From Zeugodacus cucurbitae (taxonomy: Eukaryota > Arthropoda > Insecta > Diptera > Tephritidae), in contig NC_071668.1 of assembly GCF_028554725.1 (NCBI RefSeq), positions 41,616,501-41,680,500 on the forward strand: a stretch of 64,000 bases of DNA, read 5' to 3'. Below the pieces are notes generated by a model that had not been told where the DNA came from, searched no databases, and was given only the letters and a program-made list of their open reading frames with translations. Position 1 is the stretch's first letter. Each line of letters starts with the position of its first letter. The position numbers and the translations under genes are program-made. Shown here piece after piece: positions 44,296 to 55,550 of this stretch.

Positions 44296-44971
44296 GGGTC
44301 TAATCATTGAATCCGTTTCGATCGAAAAATGGTTCGATTCGATCGAAAAATTTTACGTCGGAATCATTGAATCCGTATCGAAAATCAAATTTACGATCAC
44401 ATTGAACTCACTTACCGACTCGAAAAAATACATTCCGCTGCTAATAGATGTCGCTAATTACGAAATCATTGAATCCGCAAAATCGAAAATTTTGCTCGAA
44501 ATCTATCCGTTGGTGAATGAGTTGCGGAAATGTAAAAGAAATAAACCATTTGGAAGTTTTTATGTAAACAATTACTGATGACGGACTAAATCATGTTTTA
44601 AATGGGTAGTTTAGAGACGAGAGACAAAAACGGACTAACAAAAATAAATTAAAAATGTTTAAAAGTTTAAAAATGTTATAAAGTTGCCCACTCGAAATAG
44701 CGAAAGAATTTTCTTAAAGAGCCTCAGGAGAATTAAATATTTTTATGGAAGAAATTTCTCAATAGTTAAATGTCAGTATAATTTTTTTTTTAACAAAGCA
44801 AAAAGCACAGACACTTTTTCAAATTTATCGCATTTGTCGATAAAACAGTTTTACGTTCTCACTTTGTGGTAAAGCAGTTTATCGACGGAATCAATGATTG
44901 CATGAACATTTTCGATCGAAAATCTTTATCGTATCGAAATCGAATTCGCTGCGGATTCAATGATTAGGCCC
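44296..44971 (+). mobile_element. MITE-C, copy 3 (complete)
   Basis: 676 bp, left end GGGTCTAATCATTGAATCCG, right end the reverse complement of GGGCCTAATCATTGAATCCG; AAT on both sides (44293-44295, 44972-44974) is a possible target duplication. The motif ATCATTGAATCCG recurs near 44361 and 44466, with inverted variants near 44889 and 44955. No gene. Sits inside the Gypsy element. Confidence 0.75.
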
Positions 44972-45099
44972 AATATCCAATGCGCCACACGCCATGATCA
45001 AAACAACCATTAGTATGCTTTGCACTTGTGCTTGCATTATGATCTGAGTACTCTGCCATTCTCTTTGGCCAGCCATTCATATATTTTGTCATTCTTTTG

Positions 45100-46030
45100 T
45101 TATTCGTTTACTTCACTCTCTTTAGTGATTTCAACATTCTCAACATCTTCATTCTCATTTTCTTCAGTAACTTCAACACCCTCAATACTTTCAATATTTT
45201 CATTTTCACTCTCTTCTCCGTTCGCAACGGATTCTCTACTTGCAACAACATCCTCAGGCACTTGCGCCTCTGGTAACTTTCTTAAATCTTCGTGTGCATA
45301 TTTATAATTCCTTTTATTGGTTAAAGATTTCAAAATGTACCTGTCACCTTCTAGAACCTCTCCTATTTCAAAAGGCCCCTTGAATTTCGGACTTAACTTG
45401 GTCTGATGTCTTTCTTCACTTTTAAGTAACCCAAATTCTCCAACTTTGTGTCTAACTACTTTTGCCTTATTTTTATCAAATAGTTTTTTATCATAAACTG
45501 CTGTGGCTAACACATTCTTTGCAGCTTGCGCGTTTACGTTTGGCAGATCAACAACATTTTCTATGTCACTAGGGGGAAGTAATCCTAATGGGCTTGCTAC
45601 CTTTCCCAACAACATTTCTAAAGGACTTGCTTTCGTAATGCGGTTGGTTGTACAATTGATTGCCAATTGCACCTCTCCTAATACATCCTGCCAAGACTGA
45701 GTTCCAGTTTCAATCGCCGTTAACATATTTTTTAACGTGCTCATGGTTCGACTTGCACCAGTGGCTATCAAGTGCAAGTTTATTTTCTGATCTAAACAGA
45801 ATTGACTGAACTTTTCGCCTGTAAAACACCTTCCCTGGTCAGCTATTATTCGGTTTGGTACTCCAAACAATGAAACAGCGGATTGCAACTCTCACTGTCT
45901 AATTTAAGGCTATGACTAAGATAGACGTATTTGGTAAACGCGTCTACCTGAACAATAACATACTCCTTCTGGTCACTCTTGCCACTTAATTTTCCTGTAA
46001 TATCGATCCTCATTTGCAAGTGATGCAGTT
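45100..46030 (-). pseudogene. Gypsy integrase, catalytic glutamate segment missing
   Basis: Minus strand: RIDITGKLSGK (first Asp) and VQVDAFTKYVYLSHSLKLDS from 46012 to about 45900, then a frameshift, then VSLFGVPNRIIADQGRCFTG (second Asp), FSQFCLDQKINLHLIATGAS and directly TMSTLKNMLTAIE. Relatives have a short segment with the catalytic Glu (pattern G-Q-x-E-R) between GAS and the TLKN helix; it is absent here. The C-terminal domain (KLSPKFKGPFEIGEVLEGDR) and an acidic tail rich in EN/EV repeats follow to 45100. Confidence 0.75.
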
Positions 46031-47700
46031 GTCAACAAATTTTTTAACATATTTTGACATATTGTCAAACCAGTAAAAGTCGTAAGTTTTATCCAATGTC
46101 TTATCAAAACCTAAATGCATTATTGACTCATGAACTTGGTTTATAACAGACCATCTGAAAGCTCGTGGCACCACTGGTAAACAACGTGTTCTGCCATTTC
46201 TCTGTATTTTTCGATGAAGAACTCCCGCCCTCAATTCATAGGTTTTCGCAATATCTTCAGGCAGAGAAAACTCTTTTAATTTTGTTACAATTTCGACTAA
46301 GTCCGAATCTCGACGCTGTTCGGCAATAAGCCAGTTGCTTGAAATTTCAGCTAAATTTACTCTCTTCTCATCGACTAATTTTGTGACCGAAGTAGACTTT
46401 GTTAAAGGAGGATTTCTCGATAAAAAGTCAACATGTGCCATTCTTTTCCCTTCTCTATACTGAATATCGAATGTGAATGATTGCAAATAAGCCCACCAGC
46501 GTTGTGCTCTGGGGGTTAAATCTTGTTTATTTTTTGACGCTTTTAGTGAGTTGCAGTCAGTATAAACAATAAAGTTCCTGCCCAACAAATAATGTCGAAA
46601 ATGTTTTATGGAGTTTACAACAGCTAAGGTTTCCAACTCATACGAGTGATATCTTGATTCTGCGGGTGAAGTAGTTTTGCTATAATATTCTATTACTTGA
46701 GGTTTGTTATTAATTTTATGTAATAAAATTGCACCGTAGCCAGTACAACTTGCGTCTGTATGCAATTCGATTGGATAAATTGGGTCAAAGATAACAAGAA
46801 CTGGTTTTTCAGTAAGAATGGCAATGACCTTTTTCCGTATCTGTTCATGTTGCGTTTTCCAAATAAATTTATTTTTGTCTGCAGTTAAGAAGTATAACAG
46901 TTTCATTAATTGTGAAAATCCCTTAATAAACTGTCGGAAGTAAGACGCTAATCCTATAAATTGTCTGAGTGAAGTGATTGACTGTGGAGGCGGAAGAGCA
47001 GTCAACGCTAGAATTTTCTGTGGGTTTGGACGAATTTCACCAGCACTTACATTGCAACCCAAATATTGAACCGATGTTTTCAGAAAAGAACACTTTGTAA
47101 GGTTGAATGAAAACCCAGCCTCTGTTAAAACATTTAGAACAATCTGTAATCTTTCTAACGCCTCGCATTTTGTTGAGGCAACTATCATGATATCGTCCAT
47201 ATAGACGATAACAAAGGAATTTGCTAGATCCCCTAGTGCCTGCATTACTAATCGTTGAAAAACCGAAGGTGCGTTTCTGAGCCCGAATGGCATAGATAAA
47301 AATTCGTATTGGCCATCTGGCGTTACAAACGCCGTATACTGAATAGACCCTGAATGTAAAAGAATTTGATAATATCCACTGGCCATATCTAGACATGTAA
47401 AGTAATTAGCTCCTCCAAGTCTATTTATTTGATCTTGTATAAGTGGTAACGGGTATTTATCAGCGACTGTATTTGAATTTAGCTCTCTATAGTCAACACA
47501 AAGCCTGTCTGAACCATTTTTTTTCTTAACCAATAATATAGGGCTAGCATAAAGTGAACAGCTTGGCCTAATTATATTACATTTTAGTAATTCATTAATT
47601 TTTTCTCGAACTAAATCTCGCTCACATGGACTTAAACGATATGGCCTTCTTTGTACAGTTTTTGTTGGATCAATTAATCTAATTTCATTTCACCAATTCT
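46010..47700 (-). pseudogene. Gypsy reverse transcriptase, RNase H and integrase zinc domain
   Basis: RT begins near 47690 (RRPYRLSPCERDLVR) and continues in one long frame from 47533: LCVDYRELNSNTV, FTCLDMASGYYQI, FVTPDGQYEFLSMPFGLRNA and the catalytic VIVYMDDIMIV, all intact. RNase H follows with D in ELHTDASCTGYGAIL, E in SYELETLAVV and D in VYTDCNSLKA. The integrase HHCC finger (HESIMHLGFDKT ... CITCK) ends the frame. The core appears undamaged; disability comes from the flanking frameshifts. Confidence 0.85.
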
Positions 47701-48223
47701 GACTTTTGTGCTTGGGATACCAGTTATAAATGAATTTGAGTACTTTGCTAACAATGAATGTAGTTTAATTTTGTCTTCTCCCTCAAGCTCAGTATTAATA
47801 TCGGCTGGCTCACTGCCAGTACATAAATTAACCATTTTGGTTCTGGAAATTTTAAATTGGTTTGATGAAATAACAATATTAAAACCCTGATTAAGTATTT
47901 CACGGCCAATGACAATGTCATTTTGCATATCATCGTCGCCTTACGTTACTTAATATTTGTACAGTACTACATATTCCATTACTGCCTATACCTTTTAGCA
48001 TAACAATGTTATTGAATCTTTTACCAGAAAATTTTATACTTAGCTTTTCTTTCATTAACGAACATTCCGATCCAGAATCAAAGGTGATTTTAAAAATTTG
48101 GTCTCTGTGGTTCAAGTATCCTTTAGGTATTGCAACGCTGCACTGTTCCACTCGCTTTTCCCGGTTGAATGCCGTGTTCTTATCAACTTCCTTCTTTGTA
48201 CATTGGGTAGATATGTGACCCAA
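47674..48223 (-). pseudogene. Gypsy protease region
   Basis: Second CCHC knuckle (CYKCGELGHISTQC) at about 48200-48245 leads into an aspartic protease with FDSGSECSLM as the active-site DSG and IGSNGICSTVQI. Frameshifts near 47930 and 47690 separate it from the rest of pol. Confidence 0.7.
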
Positions 48224-48310
48224 TTCTCCGCATTTGTAGCAAGTTACATTTGATTTTTCACGGCGACCATCGTGTTTGCCATGTCGTGTTTTGTCGCTCG
48301 CAAAGTGATT

Positions 48311-49080
48311 CTATTGTTTTCTTAATCTGCATTCAAACATTTTATGGCCCAATTTTCCGCAAAAATGACACTCTATTGATGATTGTTTTTGCCGTTTAGA
48401 ATAAATTTCGTACTTTTGCTCCATAACACCACTTTTCCTTTTGTTGAAAGTGAACGCTTTTAATTCAGACTGTAAATCGCCTCTGGTTCGAATATTTGAT
48501 GTGAAACTTAAACGCTGCAATCGGCTATCGAAGCTTGCCAACAACGCAAGGGTCACAGACACAGCAATCTCTTCAGTTTCCATTTGGCGCCACTTCGTTG
48601 TTAGTTCCGTAACCATGCGACTTGCATGGATCGCCAGATTTTCGCTATCAGTCGGTCGATTTGATAGCATATTAAGAAACATGGCGGCTGGTGTTTCTAT
48701 AGTGTCGAAGCGTTGTATAAATAATTCTTTAAACTCAGGCCAGGTAATATCAGCGTAGCACACTTGTGAAAGCCATTGCGAAGCGCTTCTCTCCATTGCT
48801 GAACTTAAAGCCACAACCAACGCACTGCCTTTTAATACGTTTTCTTGTAGGATTATTTCAGCCGTATTACACCACGATGAAGCGTTGGCGCCTGCTTTGT
48901 CTGGATTGAATTTGGGCAGTTGCACTGATTTGCTTTGCCCCACATCAGGTACCGTTGTTCAAGTTCAATTAAATTTTGGTTCTGCAACTCCATCATAGTT
49001 CGCCATGGTCCATCCATTGCTTGAGACAGATGGGCAGATGCCACTTCTGATGTCGGAATAATAATGTCTTTGTTAGACAT
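48311..49080 (-). pseudogene. Gypsy gag (capsid and zinc knuckle)
   Basis: Starts MSNKDIIIPTSEV at 49080, inside the LTR end. A frameshift near 48940 moves to a 210-residue frame with the capsid-like LPKFNPDKAGANASSW, WLSQVCYADITWPEFKELFI and a CCHC knuckle CHFCGKLGHKMFEC. Gag packages element RNA into particles. Broken by the frameshift. Confidence 0.75.
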
Positions 49081-49511
49081 CGTTGTAGCGCAGCGGGTTT
49101 CGGTTTCACTTCACACTTCACAATATTTTAATAACACTTTACAATATTACTTATTAACACAACTTCACTATGCCAAGTTCTCAAGGCGACTGACTCTACG
49201 TCGTTTTCTTCCTTTTTGTGCTTACCACCGAACCACGCTCGACGATAGCGGCACCACGCTGTCGCCTCGCTAAAACGGTACTTCTTGAAGAAGCGACATA
49301 CAGACAACCACACTCGATGATAGCGGCGCCACGCTGTCGCCCCGCTAAATCGGTACTTCTTGAAGTGACAACATGCAGCAACCAATCACAGCACAATTAA
49401 CGGCTGTTGCAATACTGAAGAACTTAGTCTTCTAATGAAATTCCCTAAACTGTATACACATACACTCACACACGCATACCAATATCCACACACCATTAGG
49501 GTGCGCCGACA
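49051..49511 (-). repeat. Gypsy 5' LTR (contains gag start codon)
   Basis: 461 bp, TG...CA in element orientation, followed by the target duplication TATA at 49512. The ATG at 49078-49080 lies 27 bases inside the LTR end. Directly after the LTR comes TCAGAAGTGGCATCTG, whose TCAGAAGTG matches the tRNA-Leu-like primer site of the other LTR element. Confidence 0.85.
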
Positions 49512-49529
49512 TATACATATGCGTACACA

Positions 49530-49750
49530 TTTTTCCGAAGTCGTATAAGAAGTATAACTTCAAAAAAATTTAATTTTATTGAAATAAAAAATTTACTGTC
49601 CCGGGTGAGGCTCGAACCCACAACCTTAAGAAATTTGAAAAATTTAATTTTATTGAAATAAATAAAAAATTTAATGTCCCGGTTGAGGCTCGAACCCACA
49701 ACGTTAAGAGATTTTAAAAATTTAATTTTATTGAAATAAAATACATACAC
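49530..49750 (-). repeat. Tandem AT-rich repeat carrying tRNA 3'-half motifs
   Basis: Units with TTTAATTTTATTGAAATAAA alternate with GAGGCTCGAACCCACAAC; on the minus strand the latter is a T-arm/B-box (GTGGGTTCGAGCCTCAC) followed by an acceptor-like CCGGGACA. Two B-box units are present (about 49598-49640 and 49675-49715). No A-box, so not a complete tRNA. Confidence 0.55.
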
Positions 49751-50639
49751 ATGTGAATATGTTTATACATACACATGTGAATATGTCACCAACCAAAAGA
49801 CTTTTGATTTGCAAAGAAAGTACATGAAGACTGACTACAAGAAATTATCCTGTGAAGCATGGTCTTAACTTTTCAACGGCAAACGCACAGAATTTCAACC
49901 AAAAGTCACATAAACTAGTTGAGAATTAGCAGAAATGAAACAGAAACGAAAGAAAAAAATCAAAAGAACCATACTCTTAATGTTCGCAAATTTGTTTACA
50001 TGCATATGTGTGTAAATATGTGCATTTGTATTACATTTCTTGTAAAATCTTCGTTGCCATGGACAACGAATGACCGCAAATAGTAATTTTTTTGTCACAG
50101 ACTTGTAATCAGTGTCGCGTTTTCGCAGGCAAAGAGGTCCATGTCCCCAAGTCATATTATTATGGATTGTTTTATGTCTTCATTCTTACTAAAATCAATT
50201 GTAGTACATTAATATTTGGCATCATATATTAGTAGAATATTTAAATACATTTAATTATTTATATTTGCTAATAGTAAGTCAAAACTATCCAATACATATT
50301 TTGCGCATTTATAATTACGGAGGGATCACTTGAAACGACTCTGTAAAATTCGATGTGTCAAAAAATTAATGGCCGCCTGCGCGACGCTACATTGCGTTGT
50401 TGGTAGAAAATCGGCTTGTCGTAAATATGTATGAATATGTATGAGCATGCAAACATATCGACATAATTTTTTGGCGCTTGTTGTTTTTGTAGAACATTGC
50501 TTTTGATTTTTGGTGGTTGACAAACTTACGTGCACGCATATACAAATGTAAGTTTGTGTGTTTGTTCAATGACATATAAACATGTACATATGTATGTTTA
50601 TGCATAATGTTGCTGTTGCGCAACAATTATCGCAACTGT
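49751..50639. other. Unassigned DNA
   Basis: No recognised gene; short TG/CA-rich stretches. A 34-base match TTCCGAA...CTTCAAAAA links 49532-49565 to 50638-50672. Confidence 0.4.
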
Positions 50640-50812
50640 TCCGAACTCGTATAAGAAGTATAACTTCAAAAATGGCAGACAGCGAGAGAAATATGTGTAA
50701 TACAACAACAAATGCGACTGATTTGACAATTGATGATCTCATTTGGCCATATGTAAACGGTTAGATTATTGAACGAGCTTAGAACGAGATTATTTTCATA
50801 TGTAAACATACT
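50640..50812 (+). mobile_element. ACTATG-ended DNA element, 3' part (copy C)
   Basis: Holds the ATG-started frame at 50672 (MADSERNMCNTTTNATDLTI, ending WPYVNG) shared with copy A and ends in CATATGTAAACATACTAT, the reverse complement of the family's start, giving the right terminal repeat. Confidence 0.5.
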
Positions 50813-50815
50813 ATA

Positions 50816-51385
50816 AGTCTTCCAAAATATCAAAAAAATTGTCTTGCCAATTTTGCCCCATGACTAGTGGCAAGCTTGATTTGAAATTTTCAGATTCTGT
50901 GACACCATAGGTTTGCCATTCTGACATTCAGCAAACCTGTCTTGGATGAAAAAATAAAAATATTCTAAGAAGTTCGCAAAATAGGTTATTCAGATTAGAT
51001 CATGGAAATATCTAACTTTTTACATATAAGTTAACAATATATAGGTACACTTAAATATATAAATTTTTACATAAACATAGATTCACTACAAATTTACTTT
51101 TCTAGTTTGCGCTACTTTCATTACCAAATAAAACAAAGCCTGAAATAATTTCTCATTTTTATTATTATTCTATATCTTATAATTATTCTATATTATATCG
51201 GATTTAGTGAATATTTTGGACTAATTAATATCAAAAAAAATTTCTTGCCAATTTTGCCCCACTAATAGTGGCAAGCTTGATTTGAAATTTGGTTTTGATT
51301 ATATTAGAAAAGATGAAAATCCAATCAGATTCTGTGACACCATTGGTTTGCCATTCTGACATTCAGCAAATCTGTCTTGGATTTC
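50816..51385 (+). repeat. Direct duplication about 410 bp apart
   Basis: 50822-50950 and 51230-51370 share CTTGCCAATTTTGCCCCA, GTGGCAAGCTTGATTTGAAA and GATTCTGTGACACCAT..GGTTTGCCATTC. The second copy has an extra ~35 bp. No coding signal; origin unknown. Confidence 0.75.
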
Positions 51386-51613
51386 ACAACACCCCTGAAT
51401 AAGGGGATTCTCTTGCCCTTGCAAAACCCTTGCACGGTGCACGATTGCAAAATTTGCTAGTCCACAACAATAAAACACACTCAAATTAAAATATGCAATG
51501 ACTGCAAAATATACAACACCAAAACACATGTTCACTTTCATGCCATGAGTTGTAGCAAAATAAATGCAACCAAATGCATTGCCAAAAGCTGCAACTAGAT
51601 GTCTATCTAATAA

Positions 51614-52099
51614 TAGCTGCCATCGATTGGTCACTTCTCTGCTCGCTATCTTTGGGCGCTGCCCGCCTGTCAAAAATTTTACATGTGAAAGCAACAACAA
51701 AGATATCTAGTTGAATTCGTACTGGAGAGTATGCGAATACCTCATTAAAATTTCAATAGTCGCTTGCTGAGTGCTACCAAGTTTTGTTTTACTCATTTTA
51801 GAACGATTTTACTATTGTGAACGGCTCAAAGGACAAATTACTGTCAAAATAATAAAAATTGTTATACACAAATTTGAAATTGAAAAGGTCAGGCGAAGAT
51901 AAACCGTTAGTATTTTGGTATTGAATTTATTTAATAAATATTAAATTTGTTGCAGAAAACGTTAGGCATAGACGGTGGTTGAAGAGTTCAGTGCGACCAA
52001 GTATATACAATTCGATTTCAGTGCTGCCAGTTTGTATGGAAATTTGGAAAGTTTGTTCGATTGGCTTGTCTATAGCAGTTAGCCAATCGATGACAGCTA
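51614..52099. mobile_element. MITE-B, copy 2
   Basis: 486 bp with inverted ends (TAGCTGCCATCGATTGG at left; TAGCTGTCATCGATTGG reverse complemented at right). Inverted relative of 18150-18534. No gene. Confidence 0.7.
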
Positions 52100-52355
52100 A
52101 TATCTACTCGTTTTCCGTTTCTTTACTTTCGCCAGCTGCGTCATTTTTAATACGCTTTTATTAGCTTCACTTGTATGCATGTTTGTAACTTTTCCCACTG
52201 CAAGAAGGTGATCAAAAATGTGAGCAACTCAGCATAAAGATGCACTTGAAAGTATGCAACATATGTATATAAATAAATATCCCCAAGCTTTATAGAAAAG
52301 CTGTGCATACTTTTATAGCAAAGACGTGCATAACAAAAATTTGTGATAACATAAA
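52100..52355. other. Unassigned DNA
   Basis: Nothing recognised. TAAA at 52352-52355 is the left target duplication of the LTR element. Confidence 0.5.
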
Positions 52356-54625
52356 TGTGGGATGGCATCCCTGACAAAAAGGGATATTTAGAAAAAGGGA
52401 CAACGCTAAAACTCATAGAGTGGGTTGATTCCATTTTGTCAGGCAGAGTTCTAAAGGTAGCCGCCGAGCATTGTATAGAGAAGAAGAGAAACTATCAACC
52501 AGAGATAAAGAGATGTACAACTCTCATATCACTGGAAGTGAGAGCGCAATTGTAAACGTCAAAACCACCTAAACTTTGACAGTTTGTCGAGATGAGGAGG
52601 TTTTGACGTTTCGCAATTGGGAAACTGGAAAGGCCAGATTGAAATGTTGCAAAAAAAATAATGCGATGGAGACATTTTTAGCCGCCTTGCAAGATCACTA
52701 ATAAGAACTTAAAACAATAAATATCAATGAAAACGCGTAATTTAAAAGTGGTTTAAGAATGTTTTTGTCAATTGCAGCATCGAGAAACTAATTTTTCATG
52801 GAAAATTATAAAAGAAATTGATTTATTTTCAGTTGACACTTAATAATTGACCATATTTATTACTGAAACTTCGAAAACCGGCTATTTTAATATACCATTT
52901 TATAGCTAAATGAAATATAAAACGTACATTTTATATTAAACATTCAGTATATAATAATTTTTAACCATAATAAATGTTGGGTATTTTTATTAAAATGCCC
53001 AAAAATTAGTATTTTGTCTGATCTGGTAATAATGCAAAATGTTATAAAAAACGCAAATTTTGAGGCGCTCTCACACTGGAATAAGTTGGACATCCCTTTA
53101 TCCCTGCTATCAATTGATAAAACGTAAACAATCCACAGTTGAGAGAGGTTCATGGAGAACTGTCAAGTAGTCCCCGGGGATGAGTTTCTTTGGGCATCCA
53201 AGATGGCTGACTTTTTACCGGAAAATGGTTGCATTTTGGAATTTTTGCGAAATTTATTGAAAAGTTGTAAAAAACTACTGATTATTTTAAAGCATTTAAT
53301 ACTTTTTCGATAAAAAAAGAGATCCTTTTTTCACTAATTGTTGCAATACCTCGTTCTACTTCCAAATTTAATAATAATGAAAACATTTATTTGGGCTTCA
53401 TTTTATCGAATGTGGTGGCATAATTATTCACCACAGAAATATGGTAGCAAGAATTGAGCAACCATGTAGGTTATTTGACAGTTTTTCTAGTTGTTGTTTT
53501 TGCTTTTCATAATTTAATCTTTATTGGGATAGGGGGGCAAAAGAATAACACGAACAAGTTATAAAAAGGCAGAAAATACGTATTAATTGTGAAAACGGGC
53601 TCAATGAACAGAATTTAATTTCGTATAATTAATATATAATGTATTGTACTCATTTGAAAAAATAGTGTAATCTTAAATTTTTATGATTTATGTGATTTAG
53701 CGTCAGCTGATTAAAAGGGATACATATTTCTATATTTGAATGCAATAACTTGGAAAATAATTGTTGCACTATTTGAATAAACCTTAACTCCGTATGTAGG
53801 TTTGCTGCCATAAAGCGGTCATACATGACATATAATTAATGTTTAAAAGAAAAAAATGTGTTCATATAATGTATTGTCTAAATATAGACATATACATTAA
53901 ATTGATAATGTAACAAATTTATATCATTATTATAAGAAGGGTTATTTAAAAATAAAATAAAATCGATTTGTATTTATAATAAAAATATACACATGCATAT
54001 TTACTGATGTATAAATTGTATTTTCCATTCCCAATTTTGTCTATAAATACTTTAAAATAACTAAATTATAATACTATTTAAATTACTGCTAACTTTATGG
54101 TACGAAACTATCGCATTACAATGCTATTTCGAGAATCCCACTTATAGTAAAATTAATCTTCTCGTTTCAATTAAATAAAATATTTTCAAATAATTATGCT
54201 GGGTATTCATCCCTATCAAGAATAATGAATATAATTTAATTTCGTAATACTAAATAACATCATAATAATACCAAAAATTCGAATGGTAATAAACAATAAT
54301 ACACAAATTTTTGATTATGTGAAACCCTTTTTGGGGAATATGAATTAGCTAAACATAGTCGGCCATGTTGGCTCAAATGTCAAAAGTAGTTTCTGGAGGT
54401 GGGTTGGGTGGTTTTGGGAGGTCTACTTCTCTATACAATGCCACCGAGCTAACATCGCGTCGCGCGCAGCAAAGTTTAATTAATTAGTTTAAGAACTATA
54501 ACTCGATGTAAACTAAAGAGAAAGAAATAAAACTGATATAAATAAAACGGAAAACATTAAATAAAGGTTATTAATTTTGAAAAGAAAGGAGAAATAAGCA
54601 GACAGAAAAGAGTTGAACCCCCACA
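52356..54625 (+). repeat. 5' LTR, interrupted
   Basis: First part 52356-52468 (GATGGCATCCCTGACAAAAA) and second part 54449-54625 together match the 3' LTR, with several differences. The gap is the 52469-54440 insertion plus its target duplication. Confidence 0.88.
52469..54440. mobile_element. Non-autonomous DNA transposon inserted in the 5' LTR
   Basis: 1972 bp, terminal inverted repeats CATTGTATAGAGAAG at both ends, flanked by 8-bp duplications of LTR sequence, CCGCCGAG (52461-52468) and CCACCGAG (54441-54448), differing at one base. The 8-bp duplication fits hAT or P superfamilies. No transposase is recognised; AT-rich interior. Confidence 0.8.
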
Positions 54626-54628
54626 AAT

Positions 54629-54646
54629 TGGTGTCAGAAGTGCGAG
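54629..54646 (+). promoter_or_regulatory. Primer-binding site
   Basis: TGGTGTCAGAAGTGCGAG, three bases after the 5' LTR, starts with the TGG complement of tRNA CCA and resembles the complement of a tRNA-Leu 3' end. Confidence 0.55.
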
Positions 54647-55019
54647 ATTTCTTCTAAAATTATTGTTGAAAGTGCGGTTTTTATTTTTAAGTGAACAGTG
54701 AAAGAAGAAAACCAGAATTGTGTCAAAAAAAGTTATGTTTTTCCTTATTAAGTAGACAGTGAAAGTACGAAAATCAGATTGCGTCAAAAAAAGTTATAAA
54801 GTTCGAAAAAAAAGCGTTTGTGCGGGGGCCTTATACAAAGTACAGCCAAAGTTCCGAAACTTCTGGAAAACTGTATAGCTACGCAGTGGTCTGTTAGACC
54901 CGTTAGCGAAGTCCCGCTAGACAGAACGCAGACGCGCAAAACCGGTTGAAGTAATCTCAGAGCGACTCAGACACGCGAAAAACTCGATCGGTGACTACAA
55001 ATTCCATTTTTTTTTTAAT

Positions 55020-55345
55020 TTGAGTGCGAATCAGAGAAGTGAATAGCAGCGGTGGCTACAAAGCTCGTTTGGTGACTACAAAATCTGTTGAGTGCGACTC
55101 GAACAGCGTAAAGCAGTGGAGTCTGCAGAATCTATTGAGTGCGACTCGAACAAAACAACATAGTGGTGACTACAAAATCTGTTGAGTGTAACTCAAACCG
55201 CATAAAGCAGTGAAGTCTGCAGAATTTGTTGAGTGTGAAAGCATAGTGGTGACTACAAATCCCACTTTAAGAAGTCTGAGTGCGAATCAGAGAAGTGCAT
55301 AGCAGCGGTGGCTGCAAAGCTCGTTTGGTGTCTGCAAAATCTGTT
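55020..55345 (+). repeat. Imperfect tandem repeats in the LTR element leader
   Basis: Variants of GTGACTACAAAATCTGTTGA and GAGTGCGACTCGAAC recur several times at spacings of roughly 45-90 bp, and the AGCAGCGGTGGCT unit occurs near 55047 and 55300. Non-coding leader of the element; function unknown. Confidence 0.65.
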
Positions 55346-55550
55346 GTGGCGTACGAATATATCCGAACAACGTTGTAGCTACGAGGGACATCGTTGGACT
55401 TAGCGTAAGCAAAGGTGGCGTCAAGCGTTTGAGTTCATCATACACATAAGTTACTAAGAATAGTTAGCCTTAACTTTATGAATTGTCATTTTGTATTTAC
55501 ACTATTATAAAAAATTTTAAATTTGTAATTGCTGCGCGTGACTGACTGAC

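Larger units (their letters stand above)
40754..49511 (-). mobile_element. Gypsy-type LTR retrotransposon interrupted by two DNA transposons
   Basis: Two 461-bp LTRs (40754-41214 and 49051-49511) with TGTCGG...CCGACA ends, flanked by the 4-bp target duplication TATA (40750-40753 and 49512-49515). The LTRs differ at only about six positions. Between them, on the minus strand, lie gag, protease, RT, RNase H and integrase in Gypsy order. The stretch between integrase and the 3' LTR holds Harbinger-2 (41375-44248) and MITE-C copy 3 (44296-44971), both inserted later. Frameshifts and a missing integrase segment make it inactive. Confidence 0.88.

Noticed and set aside
45020..45307. Serine/phenylalanine-rich plus-strand frame
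   Set aside because: Antisense of the acidic tail of the Gypsy integrase frame.
51299..51700. 133-residue minus-strand open frame
   Set aside because: It crosses a duplicated segment and the end of MITE-B, so it is a chance frame; no domain recognised.
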